10,389 nucleotides of DNA from Planctomycetaceae bacterium (GTDB taxonomy: Bacteria > Planctomycetota > Planctomycetia > Pirellulales > Thermoguttaceae), in contig JAITKS010000008.1 of assembly GCA_031278315.1 (NCBI GenBank), forward strand, positions 1-10,389. Reading direction: 5' to 3'. Positions 1-6,323 of this stretch are shown piece by piece (the stretch's first letter is position 1; each line of letters opens with the position of its first letter). The translations under genes and the position numbers were made by a program. Under the pieces are notes generated by a model. That model was not told where the DNA came from. It made no database searches and worked only from the letters and a program-made list of their open reading frames with translations.

Positions 1-17
1 ACTTTAAAATTCGGTAT

Positions 18-178
18 TATTTTTTGTAACGAAAAAGGTGACCGTTCACGTATAAAACTAGAATCGCCCTGAAAGGGCAACAGGATATTATGACACGATT
101 ATTGTGAAGAATCCGACAAAAAAAGACAAATGGCAAATCATCCGCGCATAAAATAAAATCGCCCTAAAAAGATAGCAG
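18..178 (+). repeat. Dispersed repeat block, copy 1
   Basis: Positions 18-57 match 5432-5471 with 3 mismatches in 40 bases; the shared core is TTTTTTGTAACGAAAAAGGT followed by GTTCACGTATAAAA. The similarity continues through a GCCCTGAAAGGGC palindrome (66-78). After about 35 extra bases here, it resumes with AAAGACAAATGGCAAATCAT, a CGCATAAAA stretch and a degraded palindrome (GCCCTAAAAAGAT at 165). The second copy has the intact version of that last palindrome. Non-coding; the function is unknown. Confidence 0.7.
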
Positions 179-183
179 TATAG

Positions 184-204
184 TGGTTAGTGGTTAGTGG
201 TTAG
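184..204 (+). repeat. 7-bp tandem repeat, TGGTTAG x3
   Basis: Three perfect contiguous copies of TGGTTAG run directly into the TTAGTTCGCAT segment. Other copies of that segment are next to single TGGTTA-like or GTTAG sequences, so this looks like a local slippage expansion. Confidence 0.85.
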
Positions 205-289
205 TTCGCATGCGGAGATTAGCACGGATTATAAGTTCGAATCGCTAATCACTATTATTGAGCAAATATCCGATCGCCCTTTCAGGGCT
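201..289 (+). repeat. TTAGTTCGCAT dispersed segment, copy A (forward)
   Basis: The segment begins TTAGTTCGCATGCGGAGATT and ends ATCCGATCGCCCTTTCAGGG. Its left half (about 201-250) matches the reverse complement of 10214-10268, sharing CACGGATTATAAGTTC and flanking TTAGTTCGYATGCG. Its right half (about 247-289) matches the reverse complement of 5607-5650, sharing CACTATTATTGAGC and AAATATCCGATCGCCC. It ends in a GCCCTTTCAGGGC palindrome. Copy B carries both halves, so this is one family with unequally conserved parts. Confidence 0.75.
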
Positions 290-332
290 GGTTTTGTTTA
301 AAACAAATACCGAATTTTCAAGTGTGAAAAGT

Positions 333-461
333 ATATATCAGTGAAATTTTTGTTTTTCAACTTTTTTTGGTTTATGAATTTTTAAACTAACCTTATTTAA
401 AACCTTTGAAAAATTTCACTGATATTTTATGAAAAAATAAATTATTTCACTGATATATTTC
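333..461 (+). repeat. Three TTTCACTGATAT motifs ahead of the helicase gene
   Basis: The motif appears inverted at 333-346 (ATATATCAGTGAAA) and directly at 414-430 and 445-461. The two direct copies are 31 bases apart, and each is followed within a few bases by ATGA. The first ATG (429) opens only a three-codon frame; the second (462) is the gene start. Each motif contains TGATATWTT, which resembles an extended -10 promoter box (TGnTATAAT). A promoter role is inference. The AT-rich stretch 324-461 shows nothing else recognisable. Confidence 0.6.
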
Positions 462-3338
462 ATGACATTATTACCAAAAATTCCGCCAATTTGTATTTCT
501 CCTGCTGGTCATCCTTATTTTAGTTACGATACAGATTATATATCGGCAGATAATATTCGTAACGATAATTCCGGCGAAATGAATCGTATTTGTAATGCGT
601 TTGAATTAAGTTATCCGAATGGTTTTTTATATCTTGCGGCAACCGCACTCGAAACGGTATTGCCCGCCGAATTGGATTTTTTTCGCCGCTTCGCAAAACT
701 TTATCTAAAGAATCTTTGTCATCTGCCGATATTGTGTAATGTCAGCGAAATAATAGTTGACCTGCCGACTGTTGCAATGCCTTCTATTATGGAACTAGAA
801 CTGTTCCTGATAAATGTTCCGCCAATTACTGGTGCGGAATATATTACATCAGATGTACTCACCGAATGGTGGACAACTCTTGATGAATTCGTTCATAAAC
901 AAATTTCATTACATCCGTCGGGTGCAATCGATTGGATACGAAGTCAGAATCCGTTATGGCGAACAGTCGGACGAGTCACGTTTCACTTGGCTGAAAATAA
1001 AAGAGACGAATTACGTCCTTTCGCTTTTATGGCGACATACACTGACAACATCTCTCACAATGTAAAGCCTGTTCAATTACCTTTATCGAAAGCTCTCAAA
1101 GAATATTCGAGTCTTAATGATCGAAGTGCGTTACTTCGTTTATTGCAGCCGATTTCATTAGCGTCGGAGAAATGCCGTTGGGTTAAGACCATGCTTGACA
1201 ATCAAACGATCTATTCTCCGCGAGCTTGGACACCGCAACAGGCGTATCAAATGTTACAAGATATTCCGCTGCTGGAAGAGTGCGGTTTGATTGTGCGGGT
1301 TCCTGATTGGTGGAAAAGCAGACGGACTTCACGACCGCAAGTTCAAGTCAGTGTCGGAACAAAGGCAGATAAAAAATTTTTGCGGATGGACTCGCTGCTT
1401 GAGTTTAATATTAACACCGCATTAGACGGTGAAACGTTGACAGAAAATGAAATCAAAGAGCTGCTAAATACAGATAGTTCAATTGTACGGTTACGCGGAC
1501 AATGGGTTGAAGTTGACAGCAGCAAATTACGCGAAGCTTTAGAACATTGGCAGAATATAAATTCTCTTATCAAAGAAAAAGGAATTTCGTTTTATGAAGG
1601 CATGAGATTAATTTCAGGCGTACCGATTGACAGCAAGTGGGACGAAACGAATAAAGAATCAGAATTTCGTGAATGGTCGGAAGTGTTGCCTGTAGGGACA
1701 TTTGCCGAAATACTTACAGCTATACGTAATCCTGCTAATTCGCAATTGTATGATATTGCGTTTGACAAAATTGGTCTCAATGCGGTTTTACGGCCGTATC
1801 AAGAAACAGGCGTAAGATGGTTACAATTGACTTCACAACTCGGACTAGGAGCATGTCTTGCTGACGACATGGGACTCGGAAAGACTATTCAAGTAATTAC
1901 GCTATTATTAATTTTTAAAACATATTCTGATTGGCCGAAAGAGATCAAAGATGTTAAAGATATTAAAAATGTTAAAGATGAGATTAAAGATGATGTTAAA
2001 GATGAGATCAAAGAGATCAAAGAGTTTGACGGCGGCGGTCGATGTGATGATTGTAATGGTTCTTGTTCTTTGTTGGTTGCACCTGCTTCGTTATTGGGCA
2101 ATTGGGAATCGGAGATAAAAAAATTCGCTCCGAGTTTACGTATTTATATCGCGCATTCAAGTGGAAATGGAACAGCTAAACCGAATAACTTAAATAAAAT
2201 AGATCTGTTAATAACAACTTACGGAATGATTGAACGAATCGATTGGTTAAAGTCGAATCGATGGAGAACGATAATTCTTGACGAAGCACAAGCAATAAAA
2301 AATGCTGGTACAAGGCAAGCAAAAGCAATCAAAGAGTTACAAACAAACGGCAGAATAATTTTAACCGGTACGCCGATTGAAAACCGATTACTAGATTTAT
2401 GGTCATTATTTGATTTTCTTAATCCCGGATTACTTGGCACAATTAGTAATTTCAAGAAGTTTATTAAATCGATTTCAGATAAAGATTCAACTTCAAATTT
2501 AGCCGCTTTACGAAAGTTGACGCAGCCTTATATTCTACGCCGATTGAAAACAGACAAACGTATAATCTCTGACTTGCCCGATAAAACCGAAATAACCGCA
2601 TGGTGTAATTTAACCAAGAAACAAGCGGTATTATATTCGCAATCGGTCGCAATGTTGGCGAAAGAGTTACAAGAAAATACAGAAGGAATTAAACGGCGAG
2701 GTTTGATTCTTTCATATTTAATGCGGTTTAAGCAAATTTGTAATCATCCGTCGCAATGGTTAGGGGACAACAATTATGACCCCGATTTAAGCGGTAAATT
2801 CGGACGTTTAAGCGAAATTTGTGAGGAAATAGCGGCACGTCAGGAGAAGGTAATTATTTTCACGCAATTTCGGGAAATTACGGAACATCTTGCAGCTTTT
2901 TTGCAAAATATTTTTCATCGATCCGGTTTCATTTTAGACGGCAGTACGCCAATCAAAAAGAGACGTGAAATGGTAGAAACGTTTCAGAAAGAATCTGGTG
3001 TACCGTTTTTTATTTTATCGCTTAAAGCCGGAGGGACAGGATTGAATTTAACTTCTGCGTCTCATGTTGTACATTTTGATCGATGGTGGAATCCTGCGGT
3101 AGAAAATCAAGCAACAGACAGAGCGTTTCGAATCGGACAAAAGAAAAATGTACTCGTTCACAAATTTGTTTGCAGGGGAACTATTGAGGAACGAATTGAT
3201 ACAATGATCGAAAGCAAAAAAATGCTGGCGGACAAAGTCGTAGAAGATGCCGGCGATACAATACTCATTACAGAAATGAACGACAAACAACTTTTAGAAA
3301 TGGTCTCACTGGATATAAACCGCGCTCAAATTTTATAA
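462..3338 (+). CDS. SNF2/SWI2-family DNA helicase (ATP-dependent remodeller)
   Basis: A 958-residue superfamily 2 double-stranded DNA translocase; such enzymes use ATP to remodel protein-DNA complexes, here in the cytoplasm. Residues 1 to about 215 are unassigned. About 215-365 looks like the bacterial SNF2-associated domain (DUF3670 type), with LLEECGLIVRVPDWW at 270-284. The ATPase core follows: Q-motif-like LRPYQ (443-447), Walker A DDMGLGKT (468-475), VAPASLLGNW (539-548), Walker B DEAQ (607-610), motif III LTGTPIENR (634-642), motif IV region KVIIFTQFR (796-804), motif V GGTGLNLTSA (857-866), and motif VI with QATDRAFRIGQ (883-893). All key residues are present, so it should be active. 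A charged repeat and a Cys cluster (493-535) are inserted between motifs I and Ia. The ATG at 462 is the first in frame and has no Shine-Dalgarno. The role is uncertain (repair, transcription recycling or defence); no partner gene is visible. Confidence 0.93.
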   Translation: MTLLPKIPPICISPAGHPYFSYDTDYISADNIRNDNSGEMNRICNAFELSYPNGFLYLAATALETVLPAELDFFRRFAKLYLKNLCHLPILCNVSEIIVDLPTVAMPSIMELELFLINVPPITGAEYITSDVLTEWWTTLDEFVHKQISLHPSGAIDWIRSQNPLWRTVGRVTFHLAENKRDELRPFAFMATYTDNISHNVKPVQLPLSKALKEYSSLNDRSALLRLLQPISLASEKCRWVKTMLDNQTIYSPRAWTPQQAYQMLQDIPLLEECGLIVRVPDWWKSRRTSRPQVQVSVGTKADKKFLRMDSLLEFNINTALDGETLTENEIKELLNTDSSIVRLRGQWVEVDSSKLREALEHWQNINSLIKEKGISFYEGMRLISGVPIDSKWDETNKESEFREWSEVLPVGTFAEILTAIRNPANSQLYDIAFDKIGLNAVLRPYQETGVRWLQLTSQLGLGACLADDMGLGKTIQVITLLLIFKTYSDWPKEIKDVKDIKNVKDEIKDDVKDEIKEIKEFDGGGRCDDCNGSCSLLVAPASLLGNWESEIKKFAPSLRIYIAHSSGNGTAKPNNLNKIDLLITTYGMIERIDWLKSNRWRTIILDEAQAIKNAGTRQAKAIKELQTNGRIILTGTPIENRLLDLWSLFDFLNPGLLGTISNFKKFIKSISDKDSTSNLAALRKLTQPYILRRLKTDKRIISDLPDKTEITAWCNLTKKQAVLYSQSVAMLAKELQENTEGIKRRGLILSYLMRFKQICNHPSQWLGDNNYDPDLSGKFGRLSEICEEIAARQEKVIIFTQFREITEHLAAFLQNIFHRSGFILDGSTPIKKRREMVETFQKESGVPFFILSLKAGGTGLNLTSASHVVHFDRWWNPAVENQATDRAFRIGQKKNVLVHKFVCRGTIEERIDTMIESKKMLADKVVEDAGDTILITEMNDKQLLEMVSLDINRAQIL
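1941..2024 (+). repeat. In-frame 9/12-bp tandem repeat inside the helicase gene
   Basis: Imperfect units such as GATGTTAAA, GATATTAAA, AATGTTAAA, GATGAGATTAAA and GATGATGTTAAA follow each other in frame and encode a Lys-Asp-Val/Ile repeat (residues about 493-521). Near-identical neighbouring units suggest expansion by replication slippage. The insert lies between ATPase motifs I and Ia, where a surface loop can tolerate length change. It is followed by GGG and a Cys-x2-Cys-x3-Cys cluster (C528, C531, C535). Confidence 0.85.
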
Positions 3339-3389
3339 AAGATAAAGGTAATATATCGGTCGGCGGAATATTTATTTTTAAACTGCTCT

Positions 3390-3435
3390 CACTTGATTTT
3401 TCGAGTGTATGGAGTATAGCAACACTTTTTTTTTT
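3390..3435 (+). terminator. Weak hairpin plus T10 tract between helicase and exporter genes
   Basis: CACTTGA (3390-3396) can pair with TCGAGTG (3401-3407) as a 7-bp stem with one G-T wobble and a TTTT loop. A run of ten T follows at 3426-3435. The 18-base gap between stem and T run is too long for a classical intrinsic terminator, so this may be a weak or partial terminator, or coincidence. If it does not stop transcription, the exporter is co-transcribed with the helicase. Confidence 0.25.
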
Positions 3436-3442
3436 CGTGATT

Positions 3443-5368
3443 ATGTCTAATTTTTTACGTGCTCTTTTGAAGACGTTTAAATATCGTATATCAATTTTTT
3501 ATACGATAATTTGTGTTCTTATTATTGGTATTCTTTGGGGCGGTAATATTGGGGCGATTGCTTATCCAATTACTGAAATTTGTCTAAAAAAGGGTACTTT
3601 TACAACTTGGTTAAAGGAGCGGATTGATCAAAATAACCAAAAAATCAGCGAGTTGAATAAGCCGTTACAAGAAGTGAAATCTGAATCTGCCGATAGTGAA
3701 TTGAAAACGCTTTTATGGCGGCAATCGTTTTATATTCGGGTGTTGCCTTTAGTGGAAAAATACACGCCGATAACGCCTTTTGGAACGGTTCTTTTTTTAA
3801 TTGTTTTTGTTTTAATCAGTACAATTATCAAGATATTTTTTATAGTTAGTCATGGAATAATTTCGTCACGGATTGCTCAATATTCGGCGATGGAAATTCG
3901 TAAAGAGTTGTTCAGCAAAGTAATCAAATATGATGTGAATTATTTTAATCAATCAGGAATTGCAGACATAATGAGCCGTTTTACAAATGATCTTAACATT
4001 CTCACGGGCGGATTAAATATAATTTACGGCAAGGTATTACGGGAACCTTTCAAGATGTTAGTATGTCTTGCATTGGCAGCGTATTTATGTTGGCAACTTT
4101 TAATTGTAACGATATTACTTGTTCCGCTTGCGTTTATTGCTATACGATGGCTGGCGAGATCGATTAAACGTGTAGTTAGACGCAGCATGGAAGAGATAGC
4201 ATTATTGTATGGCCGATTGGAAGAAACTTTTCGTTCAATTCGTGTTGTTCAAGCGTTTGTGCAGGAGTCGTTAGAGTTAGAGAAGTTTAATCAAACGAAT
4301 CGAACATGTTGTATGAAAGCGATCAAGATAGCCAAGTATGAATCGTTAGTTAATCCGATGACGGAGTTATTTGGAATTTTAATGATTAGCATGGGAATAA
4401 TTGCCGGTACATATTTATTGATGGGTGAGCGGACGACGTTATTTGGTATTTCGATGTTAGCGGCACCGATGGACACGGGGTCATTGATTATGTTTTTTGC
4501 GTTGTTAGCGGGAGCAGCTGATCCGGCGAGGAAGTTATCGGATATATTCACGCAATTTCAATCGGCGGCGGCGGCAGCTGATAGAATTTATGTCATGATT
4601 GATAAAATCCCAAAAATACAAGATTGTGAATTGGTTGAAAAAGCTCCGATTCATCGTGAATCGATTTGTTTTGAGAATGTTAATTTTAGTTATGATTCGG
4701 AGCGGCAGGTCTTGAAGAATATATCGTTTGATATTAATTTTGGTGAGTGTGTTGTAATTATTGGCGCGAGTGGTTGTGGTAAAAGTACGTTATTGAATTT
4801 AATACCGCGTTTTGCTGATCCGTCGAGTGGAAAAATTTTAATTGATGGTCAACAGATAAGCAAAATACGGTGTAGTGAGTTAAGAAATCAAATCGGACTT
4901 GTAACGCAGGAGCCGATGCTTTTTAATGATTCGGTTTTGAATAATATTTGTTATGGATTTTCTTTAGCGGCAAAAGAAGATGCGGTTGAAGCAGCCAAAA
5001 AAGCCAATGCGCATGAGTTTATTGTCAATGAGTTATCAGATGGGTATGACACAATAATAGGCATTTCGGGCGGACAATTATCGGGCGGGCAGCGTCAAAG
5101 AATTGCGTTAGCGAGGGCTATTATAAGAAACCCGACTATTTTCTTATTAGATGAAGCAACGAGTCAAATAGATGTTCAGAGTGAGCGAATGATTCATGAT
5201 GCTTTAAAAAAATTCAAGCAAGGCAGAACGACGGTAATAATCACGCATCGTCTGTCGGCTGTAGATTTAGCTGACAAAATAATAATGATGTCAGACGGAC
5301 AAATAACAGCAATAGGTACTCATGAATCGTTAATACAAAACAATCTCGACTATGCAAAATTATATTAA
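3443..5368 (+). CDS. ABC exporter, fused permease and ATPase (half transporter)
   Basis: A 641-residue half transporter that should homodimerise in the inner membrane and export a lipid, drug or peptide using ATP (MsbA/MdlB-like superfamily). Membrane segments are visible near residues 14-40, 113-135, 205-240 (a pair), 306-330 and 345-362. Between the first two lies a hydrophilic loop of about 65 residues, longer than in MsbA. The C-terminal ATPase is complete: Walker A GASGCGKST (441-449), Q-loop Q489, signature LSGGQ (546-550), Walker B LLDE ending D570-E571, H-loop H602. The frame also opens with GTG at 3437; I prefer the ATG at 3443, two codons later. Neither has a Shine-Dalgarno. The substrate cannot be deduced. 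It starts 104 bp after the helicase and may share its transcript. Confidence 0.92.
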   Translation: MSNFLRALLKTFKYRISIFYTIICVLIIGILWGGNIGAIAYPITEICLKKGTFTTWLKERIDQNNQKISELNKPLQEVKSESADSELKTLLWRQSFYIRVLPLVEKYTPITPFGTVLFLIVFVLISTIIKIFFIVSHGIISSRIAQYSAMEIRKELFSKVIKYDVNYFNQSGIADIMSRFTNDLNILTGGLNIIYGKVLREPFKMLVCLALAAYLCWQLLIVTILLVPLAFIAIRWLARSIKRVVRRSMEEIALLYGRLEETFRSIRVVQAFVQESLELEKFNQTNRTCCMKAIKIAKYESLVNPMTELFGILMISMGIIAGTYLLMGERTTLFGISMLAAPMDTGSLIMFFALLAGAADPARKLSDIFTQFQSAAAAADRIYVMIDKIPKIQDCELVEKAPIHRESICFENVNFSYDSERQVLKNISFDINFGECVVIIGASGCGKSTLLNLIPRFADPSSGKILIDGQQISKIRCSELRNQIGLVTQEPMLFNDSVLNNICYGFSLAAKEDAVEAAKKANAHEFIVNELSDGYDTIIGISGGQLSGGQRQRIALARAIIRNPTIFLLDEATSQIDVQSERMIHDALKKFKQGRTTVIITHRLSAVDLADKIIMMSDGQITAIGTHESLIQNNLDYAKLY

Positions 5369-5431
5369 ATAAAACTCACAATATCCAATAGCGCAGAGAC
5401 ACAAGGCATTGTGTCTTTACATATCAATTTT

Positions 5432-5560
5432 TATTTTTTGTAACGAAAAAGGTAATTGTTCACGTATAAAAATAAATCAGCCCTGAAAGGGCGACAGTAA
5501 ATAAAGACAATAGCAAATCATTAACGCATAAAAATAAATCTGCCCTGAAGGGGCAATAGG
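5432..5560 (+). repeat. Dispersed repeat block, copy 2, with two tandem sub-units
   Basis: The block matches the left-edge block: the same TTTTTTGTAACGAAAAAGGT core, then GTTCACGTATAAAA and GCCCTGAAAGGGC (5480-5492), then AAAGACAATAGCAAATCATT and a second palindrome, GCCCTGAAGGGGC (5542-5554). Within it, the unit (ACGYATAAAAATAAATC, N, palindrome, RAYAG) occurs twice about 62 bases apart. The left copy has about 35 more bases between its palindromes. It is non-coding and lacks the terminal inverted repeats of the left-edge element. Confidence 0.75.
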
Positions 5561-5566
5561 ATTATA

Positions 5567-5587
5567 ACCCGTCCCAGCGGGGCGGGT
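5567..5587. repeat. GC-rich palindrome, strong hairpin
   Basis: ACCCGTCCC (5567-5575) pairs with GGGGCGGGT (5579-5587) around an AGC loop: nine pairs with one T-G wobble, in a very AT-rich gap. No T run follows, so it is not an intrinsic terminator. It sits between two GCCCTGAAAGGGC-type palindromes and looks like another member of the same REP-like palindrome cluster. Confidence 0.65.
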
Positions 5588-5606
5588 AAAATCCCCAAAA
5601 AACCGA

Positions 5607-5697
5607 AGCCCTGAAAGGGCGATCGGATATTTGGCTCAATAATAGTGGTTAATTGTCTGAACTATGATTTTTGTGATTAAAAATAAATGCGAACTAA
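5607..5697 (-). repeat. TTAGTTCGCAT dispersed segment, copy B (inverted)
   Basis: Read on the minus strand, it starts TTAGTTCGCATTTATTTTT, continues through CACTATTATTGAGCC and AAATATCCGATCGCCC, and ends in the palindrome at 5608-5620. It therefore matches copy A (201-289) from end to end with a diverged middle, but in the opposite orientation relative to the repeat block on its left. Its plus-strand right end (GCGAACTAA) leads into tandem ATCCTGT units, as copy C does. Confidence 0.75.
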
Positions 5698-5701
5698 ACA
5701 C

Positions 5702-5759
5702 AATCCTGTAAATCCTGCAATCCTGTAATCCTGTCAAAAAAATTCCACTGATATATTAC
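5702..5759 (+). repeat. Composite module: four AATCCTG units, A-run, TTCCACTGATATATTAC
   Basis: Four AATCCTGT-like units in tandem (5702-5735, period 8-9) are followed by a run of seven A and then TTCCACTGATATATTAC (5743-5759). The same order recurs at 10272-10316 with two units. A further TTTCACTAGTATATAC lies just downstream at 5776-5791. ATCCTGT-rich intergenic repeats are, from memory, common in several phyla; the linkage to the TTCCACTGATATATT motif is what is notable here. Confidence 0.7.
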
Positions 5760-5956
5760 AAAACGGGTAAAAAAATTTCACTAGTATATACGTATATTCT
5801 TTAACACTTGTTTCTACGCCCCCCTTGTTTGTATTTTTAAGTGTGTTACAATTCTACGCTCATTTCAAACTTTGTCATTTATATGCTGCACTACAATTTA
5901 AAAAATTAAAGATTTCGTTTACGGATAAAAATAATTTTCACAAAAAAACAACAAAG

Positions 5957-5998
5957 ACTATAAATTTCACACTATGAATTTCACACTATAAATTTCGG
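5957..5998 (+). repeat. 14-bp tandem repeat x3 upstream of rpoB
   Basis: Three contiguous units: ACTATAAATTTCAC, ACTATGAATTTCAC and ACTATAAATTTCGG. Units 1 and 2 differ at one base; unit 3 diverges only in its last two. The period puts successive copies about one and a third helical turns apart. The ATTTCAC core is shared with the TTTCACTGATAT motifs elsewhere in the window. An operator array or a slippage product are both possible; the position, about 325-370 bases before the start codon, permits regulation but does not prove it. Confidence 0.8.
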
Positions 5999-6139
5999 TG
6001 ATGTAAAAGCCATTCACTAAAGGACTCTTTTCGATAGATAATCAAACAGCAGCTCAAACCGAAAATTAATGTGAGAACAGTTTAAGATATTCCAACGGCA
6101 ACTTTAATAAACAAAGCGTAATAATTAAAACAACTCGAA

Positions 6140-6168
6140 ACGGCAGCTTTCAACTTGTCAGCAGCCGT
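6140..6168 (+). promoter_or_regulatory. Imperfect leader hairpin upstream of rpoB
   Basis: ACGGCAGC (6140-6147) pairs with GCAGCCGT (6161-6168): seven pairs with one internal A-A mismatch and a 13-base loop. It could form in a long rpoB transcript if transcription starts upstream. No known leader family was recognised and no U tract follows. Confidence 0.25.
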
Positions 6169-6202
6169 AAATTGTAATTGTACTTGAACTCAAAAAATTT
6201 GT

Positions 6203-6231
6203 TTATCAACTTACACATTTATTAAGATAAT
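6203..6231 (+). promoter_or_regulatory. Possible sigma70-type promoter for rpoB
   Basis: TTATCA (6203-6208; 4 of 6 to TTGACA), a 17-base spacer, then GATAAT (6226-6231; 5 of 6 to TATAAT). Transcription would start near 6238 and give a leader of about 85 bases. AT-rich DNA yields many such matches; a weaker candidate is TTGTTT (5825-5830), 16 bases, TACAAT (5847-5852). Confidence 0.25.
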
Positions 6232-6323
6232 CGGCATAACTAGAATTTTTTGTTTCATTACAAAAATCTTACATCGACCTACAAATGTCAACTTAAAAGT
6301 TTCAACCTCTAACTCTAAACATT

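Larger units (their letters stand above)
1..323. mobile_element. MITE-like non-coding element with terminal inverted repeats
   Basis: The first 18 bases (ACTTTAAAATTCGGTATT) are matched, inverted, at 306-323, where the reverse complement is ACTTGAAAATTCGGTATT: 17 of 18 identical, with 13 consecutive perfect pairs (6-18 with 306-318). No protein of useful length lies between the ends. The interior holds two GCCCTGAAAGGGC palindromes (66-78 and, as GCCCTTTCAGGGC, 276-288), a decayed third (165-177), a 7-bp tandem repeat and a segment shared with two other gaps in this window. This is the architecture of a non-autonomous miniature element. The left end is at the window edge, so the true terminus and any target-site duplication cannot be seen. 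A chance inverted repeat in AT-rich DNA is the alternative; 13 perfect pairs including CGG make that less likely. Confidence 0.5.
5761..6323 (+). other. AT-rich, gene-free rpoB leader region
   Basis: No open frame of useful length on either strand and no tRNA or other RNA gene was recognised. The region contains a six-C run (5819-5824), the 14-bp tandem repeat, one imperfect hairpin and a possible promoter, each listed separately. The plus strand becomes rich in A and C toward the start codon, with almost no G in the last 30 bases. Normally rplL would lie here. Confidence 0.6.

Noticed and set aside
213..255. tRNA-like GTTCGAATC sequence in the left repeat
   Set aside because: The sequence matches a T-loop, but the flanking bases do not form the T stem, no acceptor or anticodon arm is visible, and the related copies change these bases freely.
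429..440. Three-codon ORF (ATG AAA AAA TAA) as a leader peptide
   Set aside because: It is too short to judge and is explained as part of the duplicated TTTCACTGATAT repeat.
1889..2101. Minus-strand frame of Ser/Leu/Ile repeats within the helicase gene
   Set aside because: Its repeats are the antisense reading of the in-frame Lys-Asp repeat; the sense strand has intact helicase motifs on both sides.
3437..3442. GTG at 3437 as the exporter start
   Set aside because: It gains only Met-Ile before an ATG, and neither has a ribosome-binding site; the ATG at 3443 is the simpler choice, though GTG cannot be excluded.
5480..5620. CRISPR-like array of regularly spaced palindromes
   Set aside because: Palindromes are spaced 62-66 bases here but 99 in the homologous block. 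Repeats are only 13 bases, the intervening DNA is itself repeated, and no cas gene is present.
5819..5824. Run of six C in an AT-rich gap as a phase-variable tract
   Set aside because: It is short, lies in no reading frame and is not placed within a convincing promoter spacer.
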